A stretch of DNA of 64,000 nucleotides from Aldehydirespirator sp965116665 (GTDB taxonomy: Bacteria; Actinomycetota; Acidimicrobiia; Acidimicrobiales; Aldehydirespiratoraceae): assembly GCA_965116665.1 (NCBI GenBank), contig OZ220709.1:2790001-2854000 (forward strand), written 5' to 3'. Under the pieces are notes generated by a model. It was not told the DNA's origin. It saw nothing but the letters and a program-made list of their open reading frames with translations, and made no database searches. A program made the position numbers and the translations under genes. Below, piece after piece: positions 1-9,006 of this stretch. Position 1 is the first letter of the stretch. Each line of letters begins with the position of its first letter.

Positions 1-2
1 TG

Positions 3-941
3 GCGGTGAGCGGCTTCGACGAGGGCCGCATCCGCATCCACGAAGGCGTGAGGGAGGATCGCACCGAGCTGCTGACCGCCCACCTGATGGGGGTGGGCGC
101 CACATCGCACCCGGTTGCGCTGACGGTCAGAGCATGGGCGGACTCCGAGTATGCGGCGCTACTGGACGAGGCCGCCAGCGCGGCGCCACCGGAGCTTGAA
201 TTCGGCTCGGACCTGGTCCACCACCAGATCTGGACGGTGCCGGCCAACATGACCGACAAGCTCCTGGAGACACTGGACGACAAGGTCATGTACGTGACCG
301 ACGGCCATCATCGCTCGGCTGCGGCTCAGAGGGCCCTAGCCCGCGACCCGGACAACCCCGTGCTGGCCCGCACCCTGGCCGCGGTGTTCCCCCACAGCCA
401 GTTGCATGTCGAGGCCTACCACCGGGTCGTGGCCGACCAGAACCACGACAGCCGCGACGACTGCCTGTGGGCTGTTCGCTCCAGGGTCAGTTACATGGGT
501 GGCGAGCTGGAGCGTGTGCCGAGCGCGGAGGACGCTCGGCCCAGGCATCGGGGCGAGGTAGGCGTGTATGCGGCGGGAACCTGGCACCGGCTGACGCTGC
601 CACCACCGGACTCCGAGGCGGGGGCCCTCGACGCGCTTGACGTCGACCGGCTGCGCCGGCTGGTTCTCGACCCGGTTCTGGGCGCCGAGGAACTGGCCGC
701 CACCGGCACCGTGGACTACGTCCCCGACACTGCGGGCCTCGACGAGTTGGTCCGGCGGTGCGAAGCCGCCGACCGGATCGGCTTCGTGATGTACCCCCTG
801 TCGGTGGACGAGCTGCTGACTGTGGCCGACGAGGGCAGCAGGATGCCGCCCAAGTCGAGCTTCTTCTACCCCAAGCCCCGGGCCGGCGCGTTCCTACGGG
901 TCCTCGGACGGGGCGCCACCGCCCAACTGGAGCCCTCCTAG
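3..941 (+). CDS. DUF1015 family protein, 5' end cut by the window
   Basis: The reading frame is open to the left edge, and the visible N-terminus already aligns with an internal DUF1015 segment (an RxHE stretch followed by EDR-ELL). The true start is therefore probably outside the window; the first possible start inside is GTG at 6. About 312 residues are visible against roughly 400 usual for the family. Family hallmarks are VTDGHHRSAAA near residue 99 (usual form ADGHHRYETA) and MPPKSSFFYPKP near the C-terminus. DUF1015 proteins are related to ADP/ATP-dependent serine kinases (SerK, SbnI), but a serine kinase role cannot be assigned from this fragment. The gene stands alone and is followed by about 217 noncoding bases. 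Confidence 0.85.
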   Translation, partial: AVSGFDEGRIRIHEGVREDRTELLTAHLMGVGATSHPVALTVRAWADSEYAALLDEAASAAPPELEFGSDLVHHQIWTVPANMTDKLLETLDDKVMYVTDGHHRSAAAQRALARDPDNPVLARTLAAVFPHSQLHVEAYHRVVADQNHDSRDDCLWAVRSRVSYMGGELERVPSAEDARPRHRGEVGVYAAGTWHRLTLPPPDSEAGALDALDVDRLRRLVLDPVLGAEELAATGTVDYVPDTAGLDELVRRCEAADRIGFVMYPLSVDELLTVADEGSRMPPKSSFFYPKPRAGAFLRVLGRGATAQLEPS

Positions 942-986
942 CCGTAGCGACCGACCGGGCCAGGCTCAGCCTCCAGGCCAGCGGGC

Positions 987-1036
987 GATCACCGGCGGGC
1001 CATGATCGCTGGCAGCCGTGATCACTGGCGGGCCAT
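987..1036. repeat. Short direct repeat in the gap after the DUF1015 gene
   Basis: Two 17-base copies of gatcac(c/t)ggcgggccat lie at 987-1003 and 1020-1036 and differ at one base. They sit in the 217-base gap between two genes that converge (DUF1015 on plus, metallo-hydrolase on minus). They may be a local duplication or part of a transcription end. Nothing else is recognised in this gap. Confidence 0.5.
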
Positions 1037-1158
1037 CTCGGCGCGGGCGGTGTTGGCGTCGTCCACTGCAGTCCGCCCGGTGGGTCGCGCGGCCCGACGC
1101 GGTGCCGTCGATCAGGACCTCCACCGCCCCGTAGCTGCAGGTGCGGAAATGGCGGAAT

Positions 1159-1989
1159 CTAGGGTCCGATCTCGACGCGGTGGAGGTCGTCGCCGACCTC
1201 CACAGTGCCGTCGAAGTGCCGTGAGGCGCGCGCTCGGTACTCGGCGGCGTCATCGCCGGAGGGCGGCGGGAAGTAATGGGTCAGCACAAGCGTGCCCATG
1301 CCGGCCCGGGCCGCGGTCTGGGCGGCCTCCTCCGGTGAGGAGTGGTAGTCGAGGGTGTCGAGCACCCGCTGGATCGGCAACTGTTCGACGATGTCCTTGC
1401 GGATGACGGTGTGGATCAGGGCGTCGGCGCCCTGACACAGGCGGTCCAGTCCCTCGCAGGGCACGGTGTCTCCGGCAGCGACGACCGACGAACCGCGGTA
1501 GTCGAAGCGGAACCCGACGGTGGGCTCGACGGGCCGGTGGTCCGTGGGCGCGCACGAGACCCGCACCTCGGTGCCGAGGTCTATCTCACCCTCGGCCACC
1601 TCGGTCACCTCCACCGGGGGCCGGTAGCCGAGATCCTCGTGGTGGGCGAGACGGTAGGCGATATCGGGCCCGAGCGACTCGAGGATGCCGTCCACCACCC
1701 GCCCCGTCCCGGCGGGCCCGACGACCTTCAGCGGGCTCGGCTCGAAGGTCATGATCCAGCGGGTGGTGATCACGTCGTTGAGGTCGGTGATGTGGTCGCT
1801 GTGGAGATGGGTCAGCAGCACCGCGCTCAACTGGGCAGGGCCGATGCCGGCTGCGGCCAGACGCATCAGCACGCCCCGGCCCGCGTCCACCAGGTACTGC
1901 TCCGGCCCGGCGCTGATAAGCGTCGCCGGCCCGGCCCGGTGCGGGTCGGGCACGGGACCGCCGGTCCCGAGCAGGGTGACGGCGATCAC
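1159..1989 (-). CDS. MBL-fold metal-dependent hydrolase (RNase Z-like)
   Basis: A 276-residue metallo-beta-lactamase-fold protein. It opens with the glycine-rich strand VTLLGTGGPVPDP, and the metal-binding motif HLHSDH is at residues 61-66; further His/Asp ligands follow (PTDHRP, AAGDT). This layout is typical of RNase Z-like and arylsulfatase-like MBL hydrolases. The start is GTG at 1989. It lies 24 bases downstream of the aminotransferase gene on the same strand and may be cotranscribed with it. The substrate is unknown; a tRNA 3'-processing role is less likely for a copy placed among catabolic genes, but that is inference. Confidence 0.85.
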   Translation of the reverse strand: MIAVTLLGTGGPVPDPHRAGPATLISAGPEQYLVDAGRGVLMRLAAAGIGPAQLSAVLLTHLHSDHITDLNDVITTRWIMTFEPSPLKVVGPAGTGRVVDGILESLGPDIAYRLAHHEDLGYRPPVEVTEVAEGEIDLGTEVRVSCAPTDHRPVEPTVGFRFDYRGSSVVAAGDTVPCEGLDRLCQGADALIHTVIRKDIVEQLPIQRVLDTLDYHSSPEEAAQTAARAGMGTLVLTHYFPPPSGDDAAEYRARASRHFDGTVEVGDDLHRVEIGP

Positions 1990-2013
1990 GGGCTGGAGGG
2001 TCGCGCAGACTCC

Positions 2014-3306
2014 CTAGGCGCCGGCGGCGGCCAGGGAGTCCACGATCGCGGCTGCGCCCTCGTCGATCTCGGCGGCGGTCACGTTGAGCATGGGGGTGAT
2101 GCGGATCACGTTGCCGTACAGCCCGCCCTTGCCGACCAGCAGGCCACGCTGCCGGCAGCCTTCGAGCACCGCGCCGGCCCGGGCCGCGTCGGGCTCGATG
2201 GAGCCGGGGTGCACGAACTCCAGGGCCTGCATCAGTCCCCGGCCCCGCAACTCGGCCACGAAGTCGGCCTGCTCCACCGCCGGGGCCAGCGCGTCCACCA
2301 GCCGCCGGCCCATGGCCAGCGCATTGGCCTGAAGGTCGTCCTCCAGCACCCGCCGGAGGGTGGCCCGGCCGGCGGCGGCCGACAGCGGGTTGCCGCCGAA
2401 GGTGGAGAACTGGAGCGCGCCGATGGAGTCGAAGATCTCGGCCCTCGCCACCACGCCGGCCAGGGTGATGCCGTTGCCGACGCCCTTGGCGAAGGTGAGC
2501 ATGTCGGGCACGATGCCGTGGGCCTCGTAGCCCCAGAAGTGCTCGCCGGTGCGGCCCCAGCCCGTCTGCACCTCGTCGGAGATGAACAGGATGTCGTGGG
2601 AGGAGAGCACCTTTCCCATGGCCCCGAAGAAGCCGTCGGGAGGGACCGCGAACCCGCCCACGCCCTGAATGGGCTCGGCGATCATGGCGGCCACGTCCCC
2701 CGATGTGGTCATGTCGATGAGCTGCACGAGGTCGTCGACGCAGGCCGACGTGTAGGCATCGTCGTCGAGGTGGCGGAACGGGCTGCGCAGCCGGTAGCCG
2801 CCGTGGACGAAGGTGACGTTGAGGCCGGTGAGGCTGGTGGTCGACCAGCTGCGGTGGGCGGTGATGGCCTGGGCCGAGAAGGTGCGCCCGTGGTAGCTGT
2901 TGCGCATGGCCAGGATCTGGTTGGAGCCGCGGTGCACGGTGGCCATGAGCAGCGCGGCGTCGTTGGCCTCGCTGCCCGAGGGCGTGAAGAACACCCGGGC
3001 GTCGGCGATGCCCGACACCCGGGCCACGTCCTCGGCGAAGGCGATCATGGGCTCGCTCAGGTACAGCGTGGAGGTGTGCATCACCTTGGCCGCCTGCTCC
3101 TGCACGGCGGAAAGCACGCTCGGTTCGGCGTGGCCGATCATGGTGGTGAGCACCCCGCCGAAGAAGTCGAGGTAGCGACGGCCCTCGACGTCCCAGACAT
3201 AGCTGCCCTCGCCCCGGTCGATCGACACCGGCTCGTCATGGAGCAGATGCAGGAAGCTGGGCAGCGCCGAGGCGTAGCGCTCAGCTAGTTGGGCGTTGGT
3301 TGTCAT
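2014..3306 (-). CDS. Class III aminotransferase (PLP)
   Basis: A 430-residue class III (omega/GABA-type) aminotransferase. PLP is expected to bind Lys274 (TFAKGVGNG) with Asp244 (ISDEVQTGWGRTGE) contacting the pyridine nitrogen; the phosphate loop is PSGSEANDAA at residues 109-118. The family moves amino groups from gamma- or omega-amino acids and diamines to 2-oxo acids. An FAD amine-oxidase-type enzyme lies upstream on the same strand, with a glutamine-synthetase-like ligase and an aldehyde dehydrogenase further on. Polyamine or gamma-amino-acid breakdown (PuuE/SpuC-like role) is therefore plausible but not shown. A small hairpin lies between this start and the next gene. Confidence 0.9.
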   Translation of the reverse strand: MTTNAQLAERYASALPSFLHLLHDEPVSIDRGEGSYVWDVEGRRYLDFFGGVLTTMIGHAEPSVLSAVQEQAAKVMHTSTLYLSEPMIAFAEDVARVSGIADARVFFTPSGSEANDAALLMATVHRGSNQILAMRNSYHGRTFSAQAITAHRSWSTTSLTGLNVTFVHGGYRLRSPFRHLDDDAYTSACVDDLVQLIDMTTSGDVAAMIAEPIQGVGGFAVPPDGFFGAMGKVLSSHDILFISDEVQTGWGRTGEHFWGYEAHGIVPDMLTFAKGVGNGITLAGVVARAEIFDSIGALQFSTFGGNPLSAAAGRATLRRVLEDDLQANALAMGRRLVDALAPAVEQADFVAELRGRGLMQALEFVHPGSIEPDAARAGAVLEGCRQRGLLVGKGGLYGNVIRITPMLNVTAAEIDEGAAAIVDSLAAAGA

Positions 3307-3330
3307 GCGTCAGAATATCCCCTCCGGTGG

Positions 3331-3347
3331 GGTAGGTGTCTCCTACC
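3331..3347. repeat. Hairpin ahead of the aminotransferase gene
   Basis: The arms ggtagg (3331-3336) and cctacc (3342-3347) form a perfect 6-bp inverted repeat with a 5-base loop. It is 25 bases upstream of the aminotransferase start and downstream of the FAD oxidoreductase. It could be an operator or an attenuating stem; there is no T-run to support a terminator. Confidence 0.4.
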
Positions 3348-3380
3348 GATCCGCCGATCCCGCGCTCGACATCGGTGGTA

Positions 3381-4781
3381 TCAGTCGTTGCGGATCTTGC
3401 GGGCTAGGGCCACCGCCGTTCTGGCCTGCCGGTTGGTGCGGTACTCGTACATGTCGGCGCCGGCCATGATCCAGCGACTGGTCCGCACGCCCAGCCACCG
3501 CAAGGGCTCGGGCTCCCAGCGGCGGTGGCGGACCCCGACCCACGGCAGGTCGACCCGCTCGGAGTCCGCGCCGCAGATCAGGTCGGCCAGCGTGCGTCCG
3601 GCCAGATTCGACGGCGCAACCCCCTCCCCCACATAACCGCCGGCACCGGCAGTGCCCGCGGCGCGGTCGAAGTGCACGAAGGGGGTCCAGTTGCGGGTCA
3701 CGCCGAGCACCCCGCCCCAGCGGTGGGTGACCTGTGCCTCCGACAGCGCCGGGAACAGGTCCACCAGGGTGGCGTGGATCCGCTCGTGGGAGCGGTGGTG
3801 TTGCTCGATGGTCGGGCTGATCCGCGATCCGTAGAGGTAGGGAACGCCCCGGCCGCCGAAGGCGATCCGGTTGTCGGCCGTGCGCTGCCCGTAGATCACC
3901 ATGTAGCGGTCGTCGGCGAAGGTGGGCCGGTCGGCCAGGCCGATCTCGTCGAAGGTCGACTGCGGCAGCGGCTCGGTGCCGATCATCAGCGAGTAGACGG
4001 GAAGCAGTTGCCGCCTCCGGCTCCGCAGGTCGCGGGTGTAGGCCTCGGTGGCCCGCACCACCACCTCGGCTCGCACGGTTCCCCGGTCGGTCAGCACCCG
4101 ACCGGGCTCGATGGCCACCGCGGCCGTCTGCTCGTAGATCTTCGCACCGTGGCGCTCCACCGCCTGGGCCAGACCCCTCACCAGACGGGCGGGATCGACG
4201 GCTGCGCAGGGGGCGTAGAAGATGCCGCTGAGCACTCCGGTGGCCCGGCCGTGCTCGCGAGCCTCCTCTGCGCTGAGCAGCCGGATCTCGTCGGTGTTGA
4301 GGCCCAGCTTGTGCTCGTGGGCTACCTGGGCGGCTTGGCGCGCAGCCTGCGGTGCGTTGCGGGCCCAGCGGATCACGCCGCCCTTGTGGTAGCCGCATTC
4401 GATCCCCTCCGCGCTCGTCACCCTCCCGATCTCGTCGACGCTGTCGAAGATGGCCCGGGCCAGGCGCAGCGAGGCGGGCAGGTCGGAGAGGGCGGCGTAC
4501 TTATTGATGCCCGCGGCCAGCTCGCCGATGACCCAGCCCCCGTTGCGACCCGAGGCCCCGAACCCGCAAATGTCGCGCTCGATCACCGTCACCCGCAGCG
4601 CCGGATCGAGCTGTCGCAGGTAGTACGCGGTCCACAGTCCGGTGAACCCGCCGCCCACGATGGCCACATCGGTATCGGCGTCGCCTTCGAGCGGCGGCCT
4701 GGGGTCGAGCGAGCCCGGATAGGTGTCCAGCCACATCGACCGGGCGCGATAGCGGGCGCCAGAGGCTGCACCGGGGGGCAT
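3381..4781 (-). CDS. FAD-dependent amine oxidoreductase (DAO family, PuuB-like)
   Basis: A 466-residue DAO-family flavoprotein. The N-terminal dinucleotide-binding motif is VAIVGGGFTGLWTAYYL after a short WLDTYPGSL segment typical of gamma-glutamylputrescine-oxidase-like proteins. Further FAD contacts are ERDICGFGASGRNGGWV and the C-terminal GYVGEGVAPSNLAGR. Such enzymes oxidise secondary or primary amines (PuuB-like, sarcosine/glycine-oxidase-like). I chose ATG 4781 because a -10 box (TACAGT) lies six bases upstream, as in leaderless actinobacterial mRNAs; ATG 4736 is an alternative. The gene is divergent from the C45 acyltransferase. The reading frame stays open for more than 1 kb upstream, but that part is antisense to the C45 gene. 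Confidence 0.87.
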   Translation of the reverse strand: MPPGAASGARYRARSMWLDTYPGSLDPRPPLEGDADTDVAIVGGGFTGLWTAYYLRQLDPALRVTVIERDICGFGASGRNGGWVIGELAAGINKYAALSDLPASLRLARAIFDSVDEIGRVTSAEGIECGYHKGGVIRWARNAPQAARQAAQVAHEHKLGLNTDEIRLLSAEEAREHGRATGVLSGIFYAPCAAVDPARLVRGLAQAVERHGAKIYEQTAAVAIEPGRVLTDRGTVRAEVVVRATEAYTRDLRSRRRQLLPVYSLMIGTEPLPQSTFDEIGLADRPTFADDRYMVIYGQRTADNRIAFGGRGVPYLYGSRISPTIEQHHRSHERIHATLVDLFPALSEAQVTHRWGGVLGVTRNWTPFVHFDRAAGTAGAGGYVGEGVAPSNLAGRTLADLICGADSERVDLPWVGVRHRRWEPEPLRWLGVRTSRWIMAGADMYEYRTNRQARTAVALARKIRND

Positions 4782-4787
4782 CCCGGT

Positions 4788-4793
4788 ACTGTA
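4788..4793 (-). promoter_or_regulatory. -10 box for the FAD oxidoreductase (leaderless)
   Basis: On the minus strand TACAGT ends six bases before ATG 4781, the spacing expected when transcription begins at the start codon. No clear -35 box is seen. Confidence 0.4.
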
Positions 4794-4861
4794 CGCCCGC
4801 TTCGGGGTGCCACCCCGCCGGCGGCTCTTGAGTCTCACTCCGTGACCCTTGCGAACGGGAG

Positions 4862-4867
4862 TACTCT
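4862..4867 (+). promoter_or_regulatory. -10 box for the C45 acyltransferase (leaderless)
   Basis: TACTCT is followed by seven bases and then ATG 4875. This matches a leaderless TANNNT promoter and supports the chosen start. No convincing -35 box is visible. Confidence 0.4.
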
Positions 4868-4874
4868 GCGGACA

Positions 4875-5990
4875 ATGAAGCGACCGCCCATCAGGCATCT
4901 CGACCTGGCTGGATCGCCTGAGGCCATGGGCGACGCCCACGGCCGGGCCTTCGCAGCCGAGATCCGGAGATACGCCGACGACCGGGTCGAGCTCGTCGCC
5001 GAAGGACTGTGGAGCGGCGGGCCGCTGGAGCGGGGCGCAGTGCTGGAGTTGGCCGAGGCCTGCCTGCCGGCCCATGAGTCGTTCTCGCCCGGTCTCCACG
5101 CCGAGATGCTGGCCATGGCCGGCGCGGCCGGCATCACCCCGGCCGAGGCTGTGGTGGTGGGCGGCTTCACCGACTTTGTCGACACGGTGCGGGCCGTCAC
5201 CGGCGGCGCCCACCCGCCGGAGGCGATCGAGGACGACTGCACTGCCTTCGTCGTGCCCGACGGCCGGGCGGACGGAGCCGGGTTCCTGGGCCAGACGTGG
5301 GACATGCACGACACCGCCACCGACCATGTGGTGCTGGCCCGCCTGCGCCCCGGCAACGGTCCCGACGCCCTGGTGTTCACCACCGTCGGATGCCTCGGCC
5401 AGATCGGCATGAACTCCGCCGGGGTCTGCGTGGGGATCAACAACCTGACCGGCAACGACGGCCGTTTCGGGGTGATGTGGCCCACGGTCATCCGCGAGAT
5501 GCTCGCCCAGGCCGCCGCGGCCGACGCTCTGGACGTGCTGCTGGGAGCGGACCTGGCCGGCGCCCACAACTACCTGATCCTGGACGCCGGAGGCCGGGGG
5601 TTCAATGTCGAGGCAATGCCGTCGGCCCGGCCGGTCCAGGCTCTGGCCGCCGACCCGCTGGTGCACACCAACCACGTCGCCTACCCCGAGGCCCGACCCT
5701 TCGAGGGCGAGAGGGACGGCGAGCTGATGGCGAACTCGCGCCGCCGCCTGGAGCTGGCCGCGGCCATGCTGGCCGACGGCAGCCGTCCGATCGATCCGGA
5801 GCGACTCATGGAGGTCACCCGGGAGCCCACCGCCATCTGCCGGTGGCCCGATGCCAAGTACCGGGTGGAGTCCAGCGGCGCGGTGATCATGCGGCCCCGC
5901 ACCGGCGACTTCTGGGCCTGCTGGGGCCAGCCCGCCGACAACGACTACCAGCACTTCTCGCTGGCCCCCGCCGCGGCCCGGGGCGCCTGA
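4875..5990 (+). CDS. C45-type acyltransferase/peptidase (isopenicillin N acyltransferase-like)
   Basis: A 371-residue N-terminal-nucleophile hydrolase of the C45 (penicillin-acyltransferase-like) family. The expected self-cleavage site and nucleophile is Cys122 in EDDCTAFVV, followed by FLGQTWDMHD, equivalent to the family's GQNWD segment. Later motifs are NSAGVCVGINNL and HTNHVAYPEA. Family members hydrolyse or transfer amide-bound acyl groups, which fits a neighbourhood handling amines and acyl-CoAs. ATG 4875 is preferred for its leaderless -10 box; an in-frame GTG at 4842 is possible. The GNAT gene starts 16 bases downstream, so the two probably form an operon. Confidence 0.85.
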   Translation: MKRPPIRHLDLAGSPEAMGDAHGRAFAAEIRRYADDRVELVAEGLWSGGPLERGAVLELAEACLPAHESFSPGLHAEMLAMAGAAGITPAEAVVVGGFTDFVDTVRAVTGGAHPPEAIEDDCTAFVVPDGRADGAGFLGQTWDMHDTATDHVVLARLRPGNGPDALVFTTVGCLGQIGMNSAGVCVGINNLTGNDGRFGVMWPTVIREMLAQAAAADALDVLLGADLAGAHNYLILDAGGRGFNVEAMPSARPVQALAADPLVHTNHVAYPEARPFEGERDGELMANSRRRLELAAAMLADGSRPIDPERLMEVTREPTAICRWPDAKYRVESSGAVIMRPRTGDFWACWGQPADNDYQHFSLAPAAARGA

Positions 5991-6006
5991 GCCGGAGCCA
6001 CCGGCC

Positions 6007-6639
6007 ATGGGCCAGTTGACCTACACCACCCTCCGGGCCGAGTGGGCCGAGGCGCTGGAGCACATCGAGCACACCTCGTTCCCGACCGCGGACCGCAAGG
6101 ACCTCTACTGGGCCGACGAGTTGCGGACTCTGGCCGAGGAGTTCCCCGAGGGCGGCGTGGTGGTGCTCGACGGCGACACGCCGGTGGCCATGGGGCTCGG
6201 CATCCGGGTCGACTTCGACTTCGACCACACCCAGCACTCGATCCGCGACCTGGTGGGGGAAGGCGGCGGCAGCGGCCACGTGCCCGGCGGCGCCTGGTAC
6301 TACGGCACCAGCATCGCGGTGCTTCCCGGCTACCGGCGCCGGGGCATCGGCCGGCGCCTCTACGACCTGCGCAAGCAGATCTGCCGGGACCTGAATCTCG
6401 CCGGCATAGTGGCCGGAGGGGTGATCCCCGGCTACGCCGACCACAAGGACAGCATGTCGGCCGCCGACTACGTGGCCAAGGTGTCGGCCGCAGAGCTGTA
6501 CGACGCCACCCTCACCATGCAGATCGCCAACGGCTTCGAGGCCCGGGGCGTGATCGCCGACTACATCACCGACCCGGCGGTGGACAGCTGGGCGTCGCTG
6601 ATCGTCTGGAGCAACCCCGACTACAACCCCGACCCCTGA
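6007..6639 (+). CDS. GNAT family N-acetyltransferase
   Basis: A 210-residue GNAT-fold acetyltransferase. The acetyl-CoA pyrophosphate loop is PGYRRRGIGRRLYDL (around residues 108-122), preceded by the beta-strand TSIAVL. A following segment with conserved Gly/Tyr (AGGVIPGYADH) is seen in longer GNAT enzymes with a wide acceptor pocket. The acceptor is unknown; an amine from the adjacent pathway is a guess. It begins 16 bases after the C45 gene. Its last 19 bases overlap the convergent CoA-transferase gene. Confidence 0.82.
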   Translation: MGQLTYTTLRAEWAEALEHIEHTSFPTADRKDLYWADELRTLAEEFPEGGVVVLDGDTPVAMGLGIRVDFDFDHTQHSIRDLVGEGGGSGHVPGGAWYYGTSIAVLPGYRRRGIGRRLYDLRKQICRDLNLAGIVAGGVIPGYADHKDSMSAADYVAKVSAAELYDATLTMQIANGFEARGVIADYITDPAVDSWASLIVWSNPDYNPDP

Positions 6640-7790
6640 CGTCGGGCGGCGCGGGCCTCCAGTTCGGCGATGAGGTCGGGGGCGTGCTCGCCGAGGGCGG
6701 GGACGGTGGTGTTTGGATCGCCGGCACCGCTGAGGTTGAAGGGGGGCTTGTAGACCTCGCCCGAGCCGGTCGGGGTGGTCACCGGCATGAAGCGATCGCG
6801 GGCCCTCAGCTGCTCGTGCTGCCACAGCGCCATGGGGTCCTTGACGAAGCTGTGGGCGACGCGGCCTGCCCGCAAGCGCCCCATCAGCTCCTCAACGCTG
6901 ACCGAGGCGAACACCGAGGTGATCAAGGTCTCCAAGTCATCGATGTTGGCGATGCGGTCGGAGTTGTCGACGAACCGGGAATCGGTAGTCAGCGCCCGGT
7001 CTCGAAGCACGTGTTCGGCGAAGTCGGCCCAGTCCCGGTTGCTCTGCACGGCCACCATCACCAGCTCGCCGTCGCTCATCGGGTACATGCCGTAGGGCGC
7101 GATCATGGTGTGGCGGTGACCGGCCCGCGGCGGCACTGAGCCTCTACCCACCGCCGCATAGGTGGGCGCAGCGGTCCACTCCGCGAGGCACTCCAGCATC
7201 GACACCTCGATGGAGGCGCCCTCGCCGGTGGCCTGCCTGCGATAGAGCGCGGCCAGGATCGACGAGAAGGCGTACATGGCCGCGGAGATGTCCGCGATCG
7301 AGAAGCCGACCTTGCACGCCTGCTCCGCTGTGCCGGTCAGCGCCACCGCGCCGCCCTCGGCCTGAACGGCAAGGTCGTAGGCCTTGTCGTCGGTACGGGG
7401 GCCGCCCAGGCCGTAGCCGGAGATGTCGCATGCGACCAGGCCGGGCAACCGGTCCCTGAGCTGGTCGGCGAGGATGCCGGCCCGCCGGGCCGCGGCGGGC
7501 GACAGGTTCTGCACGAACACGTCCGCACCGGCCACGAGCCGGTCGAAGCGAGCCCGGTCATCGGGTTCCTTCAGGTCCAGCTCGATGCTCTGCTTGCCGC
7601 GGTTGGCCCACACGAAGAAGGCGGAAGAGCCTCCCATCGTGGAGTCGTAGTGGCGGGCGAAGTCCCCCTCGCCGGGCCGCTCGACCTTGAGGACGCGGGC
7701 GCCTAGGTCGGCCAGTTGGCGGGTGGCGAACGGGGCGGCCACCGCCACCTCCAGCGTGACCACGATCACGCCCGCCAGCGGCGAGCTCAT
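6621..7790 (-). CDS. CaiB/BaiF family CoA-transferase
   Basis: A 389-residue family III CoA-transferase, close to the usual length of about 400. It begins PLAGVIVVTLEVAVAAP and has the conserved ARVLKVERPGEGDFAR and ANRGKQSIELDLK blocks, then a KVGFSIADISAAMYA segment. The family moves CoA between organic acids without ATP. It is the last gene of the long minus-strand operon, four bases after the acyl-CoA dehydrogenase stop codon. It probably activates or recycles the acid produced by the upstream aldehyde dehydrogenase so the acyl-CoA dehydrogenase can act on it; that order is inferred. Confidence 0.9.
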   Translation of the reverse strand: MSSPLAGVIVVTLEVAVAAPFATRQLADLGARVLKVERPGEGDFARHYDSTMGGSSAFFVWANRGKQSIELDLKEPDDRARFDRLVAGADVFVQNLSPAAARRAGILADQLRDRLPGLVACDISGYGLGGPRTDDKAYDLAVQAEGGAVALTGTAEQACKVGFSIADISAAMYAFSSILAALYRRQATGEGASIEVSMLECLAEWTAAPTYAAVGRGSVPPRAGHRHTMIAPYGMYPMSDGELVMVAVQSNRDWADFAEHVLRDRALTTDSRFVDNSDRIANIDDLETLITSVFASVSVEELMGRLRAGRVAHSFVKDPMALWQHEQLRARDRFMPVTTPTGSGEVYKPPFNLSGAGDPNTTVPALGEHAPDLIAELEARAARRQGSGL

Positions 7791-7794
7791 GCGG

Positions 7795-9006
7795 TCACGG
7801 CTCCAGATCCTTCGGCAGGTAACCGCCGCGGTGCTGGGGCAGTTTCATGTCCAGGATCCGCGACGCCACCACCGTGCGCAGGATCTGGGCGGTGCCGCCC
7901 CCGATGGTGAACATGCGCACGTCGCGGTACATGCGCTCCAGCGGGTTGTTGCGGCTGTAGCCGGCCGCGCCGTGGGCCTGGAGTGCGTCGCTCACCACCG
8001 CGATGGCCGCTTCGGAGGTGAAGATCTTGGCCTGCGCGGCCAGGGCCGGATCCGGGAACGGACTGCCCCCGGGCCCCTTCGAGGCCGCCGCCCGGTAGAT
8101 GAGGCTGCGAGCCGCCTCCAGCTTCACCGACATGTCGGCCAGCATCCACTGCAGGCCCTGGAACTCCGCTATCGGGCGGCCGAACTGCTCGCGCTTCTTC
8201 ACGAACTCGAGAGCCAGCTCGTAGGCGCCCGAGGCCAGGCCCAGCGCCACCGTCGCCGCTCCCACCCGCTGGGTGTTGTAGGCGTTCATCAAGTCGGCGA
8301 AGCCCCGGCCCAGCCCCGACGGCGGCTGCACGGCCATGCCCGCACCGATGTCGGCGTTGCTGCACACGATGGTCGTCTCGGGAATGCCCCGCAGGCCCAT
8401 CGTCGGCTCGCGGGGACCGATCTGCAGTCCGGTCGTCTCGCCCCGGAAGGCCAGAAAGGCGCCGATGCCCTCCTCGGTGCCGTCGGAGTCGTAGACCCGG
8501 GCGAACACGAGGTGCGTCCGGGACACCCCACCGCCGGTGATCCAGTGCTTGGTGCCGTTGAGCACGTAGCCGTCGCCTCGCCGGTCGGCTCGGGTGGTCA
8601 TCTCCGACGCGGCGCTGCCGGCGCCCGGCTCAGTGATGCAGATGGCCGGCTTGTCCCCGGCCAGCACCAGCGCCGCGACCTTCCTGCGCTGGACATCGGT
8701 TCCGTAGGCCATGACTGCGGACAGCGCGCCCATGTTGCACTCCACCGCGATACGGCCGGTCACACCGCACACCTTGGCCATCTCCTCCACCACCAGCACC
8801 GCGTCCAGCAGCGACCGGCCGGGGCCGCCGAAGGCGGCCGGCACGGTCATGCCGGTGAAGCCGGCCTGCTGGAGAGCGCTGACGTTGTCCCACGGGTACT
8901 GCTCGCTGAGGTCCACGTCGGCGGCTCGCGGCGCGATGATGTCCCGGGCCAGAGTCCGGGCCTCGGCCTGCAGGGCCCGCTGCTCCGGAGTGAGCTCCCA
9001 GCTCAC
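7795..9006 (-). CDS. Acyl-CoA dehydrogenase (first copy)
   Basis: A 403-residue FAD acyl-CoA dehydrogenase with all three domains: helical N-terminal, beta middle (CITEPGAGSAASEMTT near residues 130-145) and helical C-terminal (ERMYRDVRMFTIGGGTAQILR). The position that carries the catalytic Glu in medium/short-chain enzymes (EGT) is Gly here (GGGT), so the base may lie elsewhere, as in isovaleryl-CoA-dehydrogenase-like branches. The GTG start at 9006 overlaps the TPR gene's stop by four bases, showing translational coupling. The substrate is unknown. Confidence 0.92.
   Translation of the reverse strand: MSWELTPEQRALQAEARTLARDIIAPRAADVDLSEQYPWDNVSALQQAGFTGMTVPAAFGGPGRSLLDAVLVVEEMAKVCGVTGRIAVECNMGALSAVMAYGTDVQRRKVAALVLAGDKPAICITEPGAGSAASEMTTRADRRGDGYVLNGTKHWITGGGVSRTHLVFARVYDSDGTEEGIGAFLAFRGETTGLQIGPREPTMGLRGIPETTIVCSNADIGAGMAVQPPSGLGRGFADLMNAYNTQRVGAATVALGLASGAYELALEFVKKREQFGRPIAEFQGLQWMLADMSVKLEAARSLIYRAAASKGPGGSPFPDPALAAQAKIFTSEAAIAVVSDALQAHGAAGYSRNNPLERMYRDVRMFTIGGGTAQILRTVVASRILDMKLPQHRGGYLPKDLEP

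Noticed and set aside
1342..3288. Long open frame of 648 codons on the plus strand
   Set aside because: It runs antisense to the MBL and aminotransferase genes, has no domain and a His/Gly/Arg-rich composition typical of high-G+C shadow frames.
4782..6008. 5' extension of the FAD oxidoreductase frame
   Set aside because: The extra 400 codons are antisense to the C45 acyltransferase and show no domain; a -10 box supports the start at 4781.
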